The position numbers and the translations under genes are program-made. Under the pieces are notes generated by a model. It had not been told where the DNA came from, searched no databases, and saw only the letters and a list, made by a program, of their open reading frames with translations. From Candidatus Roseilinea sp. (GTDB lineage: Bacteria > Chloroflexota > Anaerolineae > J036 > Brachytrichaceae): a DNA stretch of 51,102 bases. The stretch is taken from contig JANWYN010000001.1 of the NCBI GenBank assembly GCA_025055235.1, forward strand, positions 1 through 51,102. The letters run 5' to 3'. The stretch's first letter is position 1. Each line of letters begins with the position of its first letter. Shown in pieces: positions 10,090-17,879 of the stretch.

Positions 10090-10095
10090 TACAAT
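10090..10095 (+). promoter_or_regulatory. -10 box TACAAT, 7 nt before the start codon (leaderless-type promoter)
   Basis: TACAAT is followed by exactly 7 nt and then the ATG at 10103, so transcription would begin at or next to the start codon. No SD precedes the gene. The same arrangement recurs at four other genes in the window. Confidence 0.55.
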
Positions 10096-10102
10096 CGCCC
10101 GC

Positions 10103-11068
10103 ATGGCATACAAGTTGGTGATCGGCGTAGACGGCGGGCAGACCAGCACCAAATGCGCGCTGGTCACCCGCGACGGCCGCGTGCTGGCCTACGGCCAGGG
10201 CAGCGGGCTGGTGCATCTGGCCGCAGCCGGCGCGCGCGAGCGGCACGCGTCGGCGCTGCGCGAGGCCTTCGCCTCGGCCTGGGCTCACGCCGGCCTCGAA
10301 CCGCAGCCGGTTGCGGCGATCGGCCTGGGGCTCACCGGCGTCGAGGGCGACGCGCTCGAAGCGGCACAGGTGCGCCAGATCGTCGCCGGGCTGATCGAAG
10401 CGCGCGCGATCGAAGTGCACAGCGACGCCTACGCTGCGCTCATCGGCGCGCATGGCGGCCGGCCGGGCATCATCGCCATCAGCGGCACCGGCTCGCACAT
10501 CCTAGGCATGAACGCCGCGGGCGAGCTGGCCCGCGCCGGCGGCTGGGGCTGGCTGCTCGGCGACGAAGGCAGCGCCCTATGGATCGGCCGGAGCGGGCTG
10601 ATGGCTGCGCTGCACGCATCCGACGGCACGGCCGGCCCGACGCTCCTCGAAGCGATGATGCGCGAGCACTTCCAGGTGCAGGTGCTGCGCGACGTGAAGC
10701 GGCGCGTGTATGACCCCAGCTTCGGCGCGAAAGGGTTCGCTGCGCTGGCGCCGCTGGTGTCGCAGGCAGCAGCGCAAGGCGATGCAGTGGCGCAAAACAT
10801 CGTCGCTCAGGCAGCGCGCGATTTGGCGACGCAGGTGATGGCCGTGCAACGCCGGCTGGCGCTGCCGGCGAACACGCCTGTCGCGCCCGTGGGTGGCGCG
10901 TATGAGCACGTGCACGGCCTGCGCGCAGGGTTCACAGCTGCACTGCGCGAGATGAATCCACAGGCGAACGTCGTTGACCCTCAACTGCCGCCGGTGCTGG
11001 GCGCGGCGTTGATCGCGCTCCGGGCATGCGGCTGTCCGGCGACGATCCAATCGGCTGCTACAAGTTGA
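10103..11068 (+). CDS. BadF/BadG-type amino-sugar kinase (N-acetylglucosamine or MurNAc kinase-like)
   Basis: 321 aa ASKHA kinase. Seen: phosphate-1 loop IGVDGGQTSTKCAL, GLTGVEGD, an Asp in EVHSDAYAALIGAHGG, phosphate-2 IISGTGSHI (from GIIAISGTGSHILG), WLLGDEGSALWIGR, and the C-terminal PVAPVGGAYEH and PPVLGAALIAL. The family includes eukaryotic-type GlcNAc kinase and clostridial MurK, which phosphorylates both MurNAc and GlcNAc. The nearby NamZ, AnmK-MurQ and ABC importer make an amino-sugar substrate likely; this is inference. The tail overlaps the convergent Gfo/Idh gene by 11 bp. Confidence 0.8.
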   Translation: MAYKLVIGVDGGQTSTKCALVTRDGRVLAYGQGSGLVHLAAAGARERHASALREAFASAWAHAGLEPQPVAAIGLGLTGVEGDALEAAQVRQIVAGLIEARAIEVHSDAYAALIGAHGGRPGIIAISGTGSHILGMNAAGELARAGGWGWLLGDEGSALWIGRSGLMAALHASDGTAGPTLLEAMMREHFQVQVLRDVKRRVYDPSFGAKGFAALAPLVSQAAAQGDAVAQNIVAQAARDLATQVMAVQRRLALPANTPVAPVGGAYEHVHGLRAGFTAALREMNPQANVVDPQLPPVLGAALIALRACGCPATIQSAATS

Positions 11069-12071
11069 CCGGCGCGCCGGCCTGCGCCGACGCGATGATC
11101 GCGCAGATCGCGCGCGTCGCAGCGACGCCGTCTTCACCGGTCGCCAAGACCGGCGCGCCGCGCGTGACCGCATCTACGAAGTAGGCGATGCTGTCCAAAA
11201 CGAAGCCGGTGAGATGTTCACCTGTAGGCGGCGCGAGCACGTCGGGGAAGCTCGCGCGTTCTGCCGAATACACCTCGATCGTGCGGTTGTGCGAGGCGTC
11301 TATGTTGATCGCGCCGGCGCTGCCGAGGATCTCCAGCTTCAAGTCCTTCACCGTCGCATGCGTTCGCGGCAAGATCCAGGCGTGCTCGAAGACGGCCACC
11401 GCACCCCGTCTGAACTCGACCGTCGCGACGTGAAAGTCGGCGGTATCCACGCCCATGTGCTTGAGGATGCCGTCGCGGCTGACGGCGTAGACGCGCACGA
11501 TCTCGTCGTCGAGCATCCAGCGCACCACGTCAATCATGTGGCTGGCCAGAAACCACAGCGCCGACGAGTGGCCGGCCCACTTTAGCATCTCGGTGGGGAC
11601 TGCGGTCGTGTTGCTCAAGCGCGCGTAGACATATACCGGTTGGCCGATGTCGCCGCGCCGGATGGCCTCGCGCGCTTGCACCATCGGCGGGTTGACGCGG
11701 TTGTGGAAGTCCACCATCAACGTCACGCCGGCTCGGCGCGCCTCTGCGACGATGGCCTCGGCATCTTCGACCGTGGTCGCCAGCGGCTTCTCGACGAGCA
11801 GATGTTTGCCGGCTTCGGCGCACGCGACGGCAACCTCGCGATGCAGATGATCCGGCGTAGCGATCGAGACGGCGCGCACGTCGGGATTAGCCAGGACGTC
11901 GTGATAATCCGTCGTCCAACTGCGCGCGCCGTACTTTGCGGCGATCGTCTGCGCGCGATCGGCGTTCAGGTCGCACACGGCGACGAAATCCACTGCGTGA
12001 TGCCGGCTGTATGCCTGAGCATGCCGCTCGCCGAACAAGCCGGCGCCGATCAGTGCGAAGCCCGTGGTCAT
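11058..12071 (-). CDS. Gfo/Idh/MocA family oxidoreductase
   Basis: 337 aa. Rossmann motif FALIGAGLFGERHAQAYSRH at the N-terminus, VEKPLATTVEDAEAIV with the family Lys near residue 96, and VDFHNRVNPPM. The C-terminal domain has SHMIDVVRWML (substrate-site His). The enzyme is only distantly like the first Gfo/Idh (7792-8976). It lies downstream of the ABC importer permeases on the same strand, separated by a 188-bp gap with an inverted repeat. It probably modifies the imported sugar; the reaction is unknown. The weak SD is GAAGG, about 6 nt before the ATG. Confidence 0.83.
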   Translation of the reverse strand: MTTGFALIGAGLFGERHAQAYSRHHAVDFVAVCDLNADRAQTIAAKYGARSWTTDYHDVLANPDVRAVSIATPDHLHREVAVACAEAGKHLLVEKPLATTVEDAEAIVAEARRAGVTLMVDFHNRVNPPMVQAREAIRRGDIGQPVYVYARLSNTTAVPTEMLKWAGHSSALWFLASHMIDVVRWMLDDEIVRVYAVSRDGILKHMGVDTADFHVATVEFRRGAVAVFEHAWILPRTHATVKDLKLEILGSAGAINIDASHNRTIEVYSAERASFPDVLAPPTGEHLTGFVLDSIAYFVDAVTRGAPVLATGEDGVAATRAICAIIASAQAGAPVNL

Positions 12072-12123
12072 GTGTTGCCTTCGCGGATGATGCGAGGGGG
12101 GTAACTCGAGAAGACTTTACCGG

Positions 12124-12256
12124 AAGACCAGGAGACCAGGCCCAGCGCTTGCCCTTGGCAGTTGCCGTCATTCACAGGGGGAGATGAACGACGGGGAGGA
12201 CTCCAAGGCCCAAGATGAACCTGATCCCCTGGTTTCCCAGTGGCAACCCTGGTCTT
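12124..12256. repeat. Inverted repeat between importer operon and Gfo/Idh gene
   Basis: AAGACCAGG (12124-12132) is directly followed by a second AGACCAGG, and CCTGGTCTT (12248-12256) is its exact reverse complement; a further CCTGGTTT lies at about 12228. The doubled 8-bp unit in inverted arms resembles the heptamer arrays elsewhere in the window. It could form a hairpin after the permease gene starting at 13129. Nothing else is visible in this gap. Confidence 0.4.
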
Positions 12257-12259
12257 ATT

Positions 12260-13129
12260 CTACCCCTTAATCGCGCCCATGCGAACACCCTCTAGAAAAT
12301 ATTTTTGAAACGCCAAGAAAAACGCGATCATCGGTAGGGCTGCCAGCGCTGCCCCTGAGAATATCACACCCCAGTCCGTCATGAACTCACCCTGAAGGTT
12401 CGCAACCCCTACGGTTAGCGTGTAATTCTGCGCCTTATTCAATACGATCAGCGGCCACAGGAAATCGTTCCAGAAACGTACAAACGTAAAGATAGCCAAC
12501 GCCGCCACAGCCGGCTTGCATAAAGGGAGGATGATCTCCCAAAAGATGCGGAACTCGCCGGCGCCGTCCACGCGCGCCGCTTCTTCCAGTTCCGACGGGA
12601 GCGTCTGGATGTATTGGCGCATGAGGAAGATGCCGAACACGACGGCGGTGCCGGGCAGGATCACGCCGCCCAGCGAGTCAATCAAACCGAGGCGACGCGT
12701 GATGATGTAGAGCGGGATCAACGTCACGTGGATCGGGATCATCAGCGTGCTCAGCAGAATCCAGAACAACACGCTCCGCCCTGGAAAACGGCGCTTGGCG
12801 AACGCGTATCCGGCCATCGTGTCGAAGATCACATGCCACGCAGTGACGGTCAACGCCACGATCAGGCTATTCAGCATCCAGTTCGCGTAATACTTGGTGC
12901 CGCCCAGCAACCGCTGGAAGTTATCCAGCTTGAACGCCGGGACGAGGATGGGCGTGAGCGGCGGCGTGCCCGAGATCGGCGTGAAGGCGTTGGCAAACAA
13001 CCAGTACATCGGGAAGAGCGCGATGACCGCCGTGACGATTAGCACTGTCATCGCGCCGATCTTGCCCCACGCGATGCGCGAGGCCGTCTTGCGCCGGCTC
13101 AGCGGGATGCTGGTTGCTGCATGTTCCAT
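12260..13129 (-). CDS. Carbohydrate ABC transporter permease, MalG type
   Basis: 289 aa with about six membrane segments and the permease EAA loop EEAARVDGAGEF..ILPLCKP near residue 190, which contacts the ATPase. The C-terminal FLEGVRMGAIKG is typical of CUT1 permeases. It is the third gene of the importer operon, after the binding protein and the MalF-type permease (29-bp gap). No ATPase gene is in the window, as is usual for CUT1 systems that share an MsiK/MalK-like ATPase. Probable cargo is an amino sugar or cell-wall fragment, judging from neighbours. Confidence 0.9.
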   Translation of the reverse strand: MEHAATSIPLSRRKTASRIAWGKIGAMTVLIVTAVIALFPMYWLFANAFTPISGTPPLTPILVPAFKLDNFQRLLGGTKYYANWMLNSLIVALTVTAWHVIFDTMAGYAFAKRRFPGRSVLFWILLSTLMIPIHVTLIPLYIITRRLGLIDSLGGVILPGTAVVFGIFLMRQYIQTLPSELEEAARVDGAGEFRIFWEIILPLCKPAVAALAIFTFVRFWNDFLWPLIVLNKAQNYTLTVGVANLQGEFMTDWGVIFSGAALAALPMIAFFLAFQKYFLEGVRMGAIKG

Positions 13130-13158
13130 CGGTCAGTCTGCCGGAGAACGCGGCCTGC

Positions 13159-14055
13159 TCAATACTCCACGTCGCTGCGCAACGCGCGGAACTGCAAGAC
13201 GGCGACCGCAGCGATCATCACGAACAAGACGAACGCCTGTGCCGAGGCCACGCCGAAGTTCAAGTCCTTGAAGCCGTTGTTGTAGATCTGGGTGACGATG
13301 GTCTGCGTGCTGTTGCCGACGCCGCTGGGCACCATCACGTAGATGCGCTCGAACACTTCGAAGCTGGCAATGGTGTAGATCACGACCAGGTAGAGCGTGG
13401 TGGACTTGATGAGCGGCACGGTGATGTGCCACCAGCGTTGAATCGGCCCGGCGCCGTCCAGCGCTGCGGCCTCATAGTACTCGCGGGGGATGCTGCCCAT
13501 CGCCGCGCTGAACAGCACCACAGCCGTCGCCGGCACGGTAAGCACCGCCGAGAGCGTGACGCTGCCCAGCGCGATGTCGGGGTCGGACAGCCAGCGCACT
13601 GGCGGCAACCCCACCAGCCGCAACAGATAGTTGGCGAAGCCCCACTGCGCGTTGAAGATGTAGGCCCAGGTCAGGCCGATAATCAGCGCGCTGGTGACGG
13701 CCGGCAGGTAATACGCCGCCCGAAAGAACGTACGCAGCCAGTTGCTCAGCGGCTGGATCAGGCTGGCCAGGATCAGCCCAATGAGGATGTTGGCCGTGAC
13801 GGTGAATAGCGTGTAGATCAGCGTGTTGCGGATGGCGCTGACGAACACGCCGCCGAATTGGGTGAACGCCGTGACGTAGTTCTTGTAGAACGGCGTCACC
13901 CATGTGCCGCCGCGCACCAGGCTGTATTCCTGGAACGAGATGATGAACGCCCACACCACCGGCACCAACACGAACACGGTGAACGTGAGCAAGCTGGGCA
14001 GGATGAAGGCGTAGCTCCAGCCGTGCTTTCGGGCGAACCGCCAGAGAGAAGCCAT
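13159..14055 (-). CDS. Carbohydrate ABC transporter permease, MalF/UgpA type
   Basis: 298 aa, six predicted membrane segments starting with SYAFILPSLLTFTVFVL. EAA loop: YEAAALDGAGPIQRWWHITVP near residue 191, given here in part as EAAALDGAG..ITVPLIK. No SD precedes ATG 14055: the whole upstream gap to the binding-protein stop (79 bp) is occupied by a heptamer repeat array. Translation may therefore depend on readthrough coupling or on the folded leader. Confidence 0.9.
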   Translation of the reverse strand: MASLWRFARKHGWSYAFILPSLLTFTVFVLVPVVWAFIISFQEYSLVRGGTWVTPFYKNYVTAFTQFGGVFVSAIRNTLIYTLFTVTANILIGLILASLIQPLSNWLRTFFRAAYYLPAVTSALIIGLTWAYIFNAQWGFANYLLRLVGLPPVRWLSDPDIALGSVTLSAVLTVPATAVVLFSAAMGSIPREYYEAAALDGAGPIQRWWHITVPLIKSTTLYLVVIYTIASFEVFERIYVMVPSGVGNSTQTIVTQIYNNGFKDLNFGVASAQAFVLFVMIAAVAVLQFRALRSDVEY

Positions 14056-14133
14056 CGTGCTACGTGTTGCGTATCACGTATCGCGCTCATGACGGAATAT
14101 GCAATACGTGATACGCGATACGTGACTCATCAC
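14056..14133. repeat. Heptamer array with inverted arms filling an intercistronic gap
   Basis: Read in 7-bp steps the left arm is CGTGCTA, CGTGTTG, CGTATCA, CGTATCG and CGCTCAT; after a short centre the right arm is CAATACG, TGATACG, CGATACG and TGACTCA. The right arm is the reverse complement of the CGTATCA/CGTATCG words, so the array can fold into a hairpin. It starts at the base just before the permease ATG and ends next to the binding-protein stop. Confidence 0.8.
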
Positions 14134-14134
14134 G

Positions 14135-15535
14135 CTACTGTCCGGCAATCAGCGCATTCGCCTCCGGCGCGATCTTTGCCATCGCCTCCGCCGGATCCGC
14201 CTTGCCGAAGATGATGTTCTGATACTCCGGGTGGATCAGGCGGGTGAGCTTCGGCCAGGCCGGCGTCAGCGGCGTGATCCACATGTAGTCCAGCATCGGC
14301 AGGAACTGGTCGAGCGGCGGAGCGACCTTCACCGACTTGCGCGCGGCAGGCGCCAGGTAGAAGCCGGTTGCAGCCGTCTCGCTGGGCGGCACGTCCTCTT
14401 GCACCTCTGCGCTGGTTAGGTAGCGTGCCAAATCCATCGCCGCCCGCTCCTTGGCCTTGTCGGTTGTAGCGGCCACGGCGATCAAGCCGATCGCGCCTAC
14501 GGTCAGCCGGTTGCCGTTGACGCTGGGCAGCGGGTAGATCGCGAAGTTGATCTTGTCGGCTTTGAGCTGAGGGCTGAAGCCGGTGGCGTCCACGATCATG
14601 GCATACTGCTTATTCTTGAAGCCGCCCTTCACATCTGCGTCCTTCTGCGAGCCGAAGTCCGGCGGGGTCACCTTGTGCACCAGCGCCAGCTCGGCGAAGC
14701 GCTTCAATCCCGCAGCGGCTTTCTCGTTGTCGAAGCCGAACTTGCCGTCCACAATGGGGCGCACGCTGGGGTCCTCGTTCATCCACAGCCCCCAGGTGTT
14801 GATCACGCCGGGGTCAATGAAGCCGCTGAAGCCATACACCTGCTCGCCGTTGGCGCGCTGGAAGGTGAGCTTCTTGGCCGTTTCGACGAATTCTTCCCAC
14901 GTCCAGTCCTTCGACGGCAGCTCTACGCCGGCCTCCTGGAACACGTCCAGGTTGAGGTAGATGCCCATCGGCACGACCCACAGCGGCCACGCGTAGGCCT
15001 TGCCATCCTTCAGCCGGACGGCTTCGAGCGTGTTGGGCAGGATGTCGGCCTTGTCGGCGTCGGTGAGGTACTCGTCAATCGGCGCGATCAAGTCGTCTTT
15101 CACGAAAGCAGGCAGCCGGTCAGAGGGCAGGCGCAGCACGTCAATGCCCTGGCCGCTCTGCAGCGCGGTGGTGAGCTTGGTGAACCCTTCGTCGTTAGGC
15201 GGATAGCCGGTGATCTCGACGTTGATGTCAGGATTGTCGGCCTCGAACTGGGCGATGGCCAGGTCGAATGGGTTGGCGAACTGGTTGCCAGGCGTGTAGC
15301 CCAACACCCACAGGTTCAGTGTGCCTTTGTAGGTGCTGCTGCTCTTGCGAATGCCGCCCTTGGGGCTAGCAGCCGGAATCGGCGCAGGCGCAGGTGTGTC
15401 GGTCGCAGCAGGCTGCGCTGGTGCTGCCGGCTGAGCCGGCGCTTGGGGGGCTGCTGCGGGTGGCGCAGCACATGCCCCTGCAAGCAAAGTAATCGCGGCC
15501 GTCAGGCCGATCATGATGGATGCTCGCTTGCTCAT
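14135..15535 (-). CDS. Extracellular solute-binding protein, CUT1 sugar ABC transporter (lipoprotein)
   Basis: 466 aa. Lipoprotein signal MSKRASIMIGLT..LLAGAC with Cys near residue 23, then an Ala/Pro-rich linker (about 24-60) and a family-1 binding-protein fold. Visible signatures are FDLAIAQFEADNPDINVE and the QSGQGIDVLRLPSD segment. SD AAAGGAGG precedes the ATG. It heads the operon binding protein, MalF-type, MalG-type. The half-site ACTGGTCAT, also present at the GntR gene start, lies just upstream of the SD, so control by that GntR protein is likely. The ligand cannot be read from sequence; context suggests MurNAc, GlcNAc or a wall disaccharide. Confidence 0.88.
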   Translation of the reverse strand: MSKRASIMIGLTAAITLLAGACAAPPAAAPQAPAQPAAPAQPAATDTPAPAPIPAASPKGGIRKSSSTYKGTLNLWVLGYTPGNQFANPFDLAIAQFEADNPDINVEITGYPPNDEGFTKLTTALQSGQGIDVLRLPSDRLPAFVKDDLIAPIDEYLTDADKADILPNTLEAVRLKDGKAYAWPLWVVPMGIYLNLDVFQEAGVELPSKDWTWEEFVETAKKLTFQRANGEQVYGFSGFIDPGVINTWGLWMNEDPSVRPIVDGKFGFDNEKAAAGLKRFAELALVHKVTPPDFGSQKDADVKGGFKNKQYAMIVDATGFSPQLKADKINFAIYPLPSVNGNRLTVGAIGLIAVAATTDKAKERAAMDLARYLTSAEVQEDVPPSETAATGFYLAPAARKSVKVAPPLDQFLPMLDYMWITPLTPAWPKLTRLIHPEYQNIIFGKADPAEAMAKIAPEANALIAGQ

Positions 15536-15556
15536 AGCTCTTCACTCCTCCTTTCG

Positions 15557-15565
15557 ACTGGTCAT
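15557..15565. promoter_or_regulatory. Possible GntR operator half-site ahead of the importer operon
   Basis: ACTGGTCAT here equals, in opposite orientation, ATGACCAGT at 16477-16485 at the GntR gene start. The ACTGGTC/GACCAGT half-site matches the known DasR/NagR-type operator half (ACTGGTCTAGACCAGT in DasR). The second half is not conserved here, so this is a weak site. It abuts the SD of the binding-protein gene. Confidence 0.4.
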
Positions 15566-15626
15566 ATTCCTTTCGGAGCCTCTGCTCTGCGAAGCTGTGA
15601 CAAAACGGATGCGCTCATCGCATCGC

Positions 15627-15643
15627 GCGGGCGCAACGCCCGC
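15627..15643. terminator. Short GC hairpin after the GntR gene
   Basis: GCGGGCG (15627-15633), loop CAA, CGCCCGC (15637-15643): a perfect 7-bp stem 15 bp downstream of the GntR stop in the minus direction. There is no T tract, so it may pause RNA polymerase rather than terminate. It separates the regulator from the importer operon. Confidence 0.4.
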
Positions 15644-15657
15644 TTGCTAGGCGACTT

Positions 15658-16470
15658 TCAAATTGCGAACGAACCGGATTTCGACTGATTCGGCGACGAT
15701 TTACGGCGCGCCGGCGGCTCGATGCTCAGCTCGGCGTAAAACACATATTTGTCGCCCCGGTAGTAGGACTCAACGGTTTCAAACGGGCAATCGTGTTGGG
15801 AGTAGGTGGTGCGATGAAGATGCAGAACCGGGCTGCCCTTGGCGATCCCCAGCAGTTTAGCCTCGCTCGCCGGACAAGCAACCGCCTCGAGCTGCTGCTC
15901 GGCCCGTGTGGGCGTCACGCCGTATTTCTGCGCCAGCAACTGATACAGGGACTGATTCGATAGATCTTCGTCTAGGATGCCGCGACATAGCTTCTCGCTC
16001 AGGTATGCCGTCTCGATGGCCATCGGCTCACCGTTGGCCGTGCGCAGGCGCTGCAGCAGCACCACGTTGCGATGGTGGGCGTCCAGCCGGAGGCGATGCG
16101 CTACCGTCGCCGTTGCCCGCGTCAGTGCCAGGCGCAGCACGACCGAGCCGGGCTTCTGTCCACGCGCCTGCATATCCTGCGTAAAGCCGGTCAGGCGCGT
16201 CAAGTGTTGCGCGATGCGCGGCGGCGCGATGAACGTGCCGCGCCCTTGATCACGCACCAGCCGGCCTTCCATCTCTAGCTCCGCCAGCGCCTGACGCACG
16301 GTGATTCGGCTGATGCCGAAGTGCTCACACAACTCCCGCTCCGAGGGCAATTGCATACCGGGCTGCCACTCGCCGGAGTCTATGCGCGACAGAATCACCT
16401 CCTTCAACTGGCAATACAGCGGGGTCGGGTCGCGTTTGTCCAACGTGACGGGTGTCTGCCAGGTGTTCAT
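15658..16470 (-). CDS. GntR family regulator, HutC/UTRA subfamily
   Basis: 270 aa from ATG 16470. Winged helix at residues 10-80: PLYCQLKEVILSRIDSGEW, PSERELCEHFGISRITVRQAL, then GRLVRDQGRGTFI. The UTRA effector domain runs from about 90 to 255, with the typical PMAIETAYLSEKLC and YRGDKYVFYAEL. UTRA regulators of the NagR/DasR kind respond to amino-sugar phosphates. Upstream in-frame starts at 16491 and 16518 also exist; I prefer 16470 since family members begin just before the PTPLYCQ segment. A 14-bp palindrome overlaps this start codon and is probably an autoregulatory site. Confidence 0.85.
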   Translation of the reverse strand: MNTWQTPVTLDKRDPTPLYCQLKEVILSRIDSGEWQPGMQLPSERELCEHFGISRITVRQALAELEMEGRLVRDQGRGTFIAPPRIAQHLTRLTGFTQDMQARGQKPGSVVLRLALTRATATVAHRLRLDAHHRNVVLLQRLRTANGEPMAIETAYLSEKLCRGILDEDLSNQSLYQLLAQKYGVTPTRAEQQLEAVACPASEAKLLGIAKGSPVLHLHRTTYSQHDCPFETVESYYRGDKYVFYAELSIEPPARRKSSPNQSKSGSFAI

Positions 16471-16485
16471 GACGTCATGACCAGT
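16467..16485. promoter_or_regulatory. Palindromic operator candidate over the GntR start codon
   Basis: TCATGACGTCATGA (16467-16480) is a perfect 14-bp palindrome that contains the GntR ATG. Overlapping it, ATGACCAGT (16477-16485) repeats the 9-mer found before the importer operon. GTCATGACCAGT resembles the right half of a DasR/NagR operator. Binding here would block the regulator's own expression. Confidence 0.5.
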
Positions 16486-16530
16486 TGGCATTTTAAGAGG
16501 TGGCGCGCACAAAGTCAACGGGCATTTAAC

Positions 16531-17688
16531 TCACTCATACAGCAGATATGCTTCGCGCCGGCCGCGGAAGTCGTCTTCTGCGGCCGGCCAGCCCGCGATG
16601 AGCTCCGCAACAGCAACGCCGGCTTCGATCCCCTCGCGCACTTTGGCATTTCCTATCAGCAAATCGAAATGCGGCGCGCGACCTTCCCAACTCTCAGCCA
16701 GAAAGGCAAACTGATCCGGTGCAGCAGCACGGCACGCCGCGACGAGCTGCACACCCATGCGCACCGGCTGAAGTGCGTCGCGCGCCAGCACATGCACTTG
16801 CACGCCCTGGCAGCGCCGGCCGGCGTGTTTGCCGACGCTGGGGATGAAATGCGCCGGCCGGAAGCGCACGCCCGGCAAGCCCGGCGCGTTCAGCGATTGC
16901 GCCACGCTATGCGCATCCAGCCACGGCGCGCCGGCCACCTCGAACGGCAGCGCCGTGCCGCGCCCCTCGGACAGATTCGTGCCTTCGACCAAGCACGTGC
17001 CCGGATACACAATGGCCGTGGCAAGATGAGGCATGGCCGGTGAGGTGGGTACCCAGGGCAGCCCTGTATCGTCGAACCACATCGCCCGCCGCCAACCTTC
17101 CATCGGTATCACGGTCAGATCGGCTTGCAGGTTGCACTCTGCGTTCAGCCAGCGTGCCAGCTCGCCCATCGTCATGCCATGGCGCACCGGCAGCGGCGCA
17201 ACACCGACGAACGACTCCAGGCCAGGTTCGAGCATCGGGCCTTCGACCGCCAAACCGTTGATGGGGTTCGGGCGATCCAGCACGACGACCGGCAAGCCAA
17301 ACTGCCCCGCAGCGCGCAAGGTATGGAAGAGCGTGCTCACGTAGGTGTAGAAGCGCGCGCCCACGTCCTGTATGTCAAATACCAGGACGTCCAGATCCGC
17401 CAGCATCGCCGGCGTTGGGCTGCGCGTCTCGCCATACAGGCTATAGATCGGGATACCAAAGCGAGGATGCACGCCGTGGGCGATCGGATCGGCATCGGCG
17501 GCTGCGCCCTCTAAGCCGTGCTCCGGCGCGAAGAGCGCCTTGAGCGCGACGCCCGCCTCGACCAGCGCATCGGGCGCAGCATGTAGATCGGGCGTCACGG
17601 CGGCAGCGTGCGTCACGAGGCCGACGCGCCGGCCGCGCAGCATTGCACCTTTCTCGTTGACCAGACGATGCAGACCGGTAATGACCAT
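16531..17688 (-). CDS. namZ: DUF1343 protein, NamZ-type exo-beta-N-acetylmuramidase
   Basis: 385 aa, full family length. Seen in order: GLVTHAAAVT, LFAPEHGLEG, SLYGETRSPTPAML, LVFDIQDVGARFYTY, VVLDRPNPINGLAVEGP, HGMTMGELARWLN and YPGTCLVEGTNLSEGRGT. DUF1343 includes Bacillus YbbC (NamZ), which releases MurNAc from the non-reducing ends of peptidoglycan fragments. I see no signal peptide, unlike the exported Bacillus enzyme, so it may act on imported fragments in the cytoplasm. A TATAAG box lies 9 nt before ATG 17688. It is divergent from anmK-murQ and next to the GntR regulator. Confidence 0.85.
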   Translation of the reverse strand: MVITGLHRLVNEKGAMLRGRRVGLVTHAAAVTPDLHAAPDALVEAGVALKALFAPEHGLEGAAADADPIAHGVHPRFGIPIYSLYGETRSPTPAMLADLDVLVFDIQDVGARFYTYVSTLFHTLRAAGQFGLPVVVLDRPNPINGLAVEGPMLEPGLESFVGVAPLPVRHGMTMGELARWLNAECNLQADLTVIPMEGWRRAMWFDDTGLPWVPTSPAMPHLATAIVYPGTCLVEGTNLSEGRGTALPFEVAGAPWLDAHSVAQSLNAPGLPGVRFRPAHFIPSVGKHAGRRCQGVQVHVLARDALQPVRMGVQLVAACRAAAPDQFAFLAESWEGRAPHFDLLIGNAKVREGIEAGVAVAELIAGWPAAEDDFRGRREAYLLYE

Positions 17689-17737
17689 CGCGTCACACTT
17701 ATACCCTACGCATGGGGAAGACGAGGGTATCCCACAC

Positions 17738-17832
17738 GGGCTTCGACATGGGCTTCGACATGGGCTTCGACAGGCTCAGCCCACAAGTTTAGCCCGCGAG
17801 CTCAGCTCGCGCGTGCACTGAGCTTGTCGAAG
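17738..17832. repeat. Tandem 12-mer plus CTTCGACA-type inverted repeat
   Basis: GGGCTTCGACAT occurs at 17738 and 17750, and GGGCTTCGACAG at 17762. The third copy starts CTTCGACAGGCTCAG (17765-17779), which is the reverse complement, with one mismatch, of CTGAGCTTGTCGAAG (17818-17832). This is a REP-like hairpin between the divergent namZ and anmK-murQ genes. The right arm ends 34 bp before the -10 box of anmK-murQ. Confidence 0.65.
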
Positions 17833-17866
17833 TGCGCGCTTTGGCAGGCTCGCGCGTACCGGCGGC

Positions 17867-17872
17867 TACAAT
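17867..17872 (+). promoter_or_regulatory. -10 box TACAAT of anmK-murQ (leaderless-type)
   Basis: TACAAT, then 7 nt, then GTG 17880. TTGGCA at 17841 could be a -35 but the 20-bp spacer is long. The position of this box also supports GTG 17880 rather than the upstream in-frame GTG 17832 as the start. Confidence 0.55.
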
Positions 17873-17879
17873 CCCGGCC

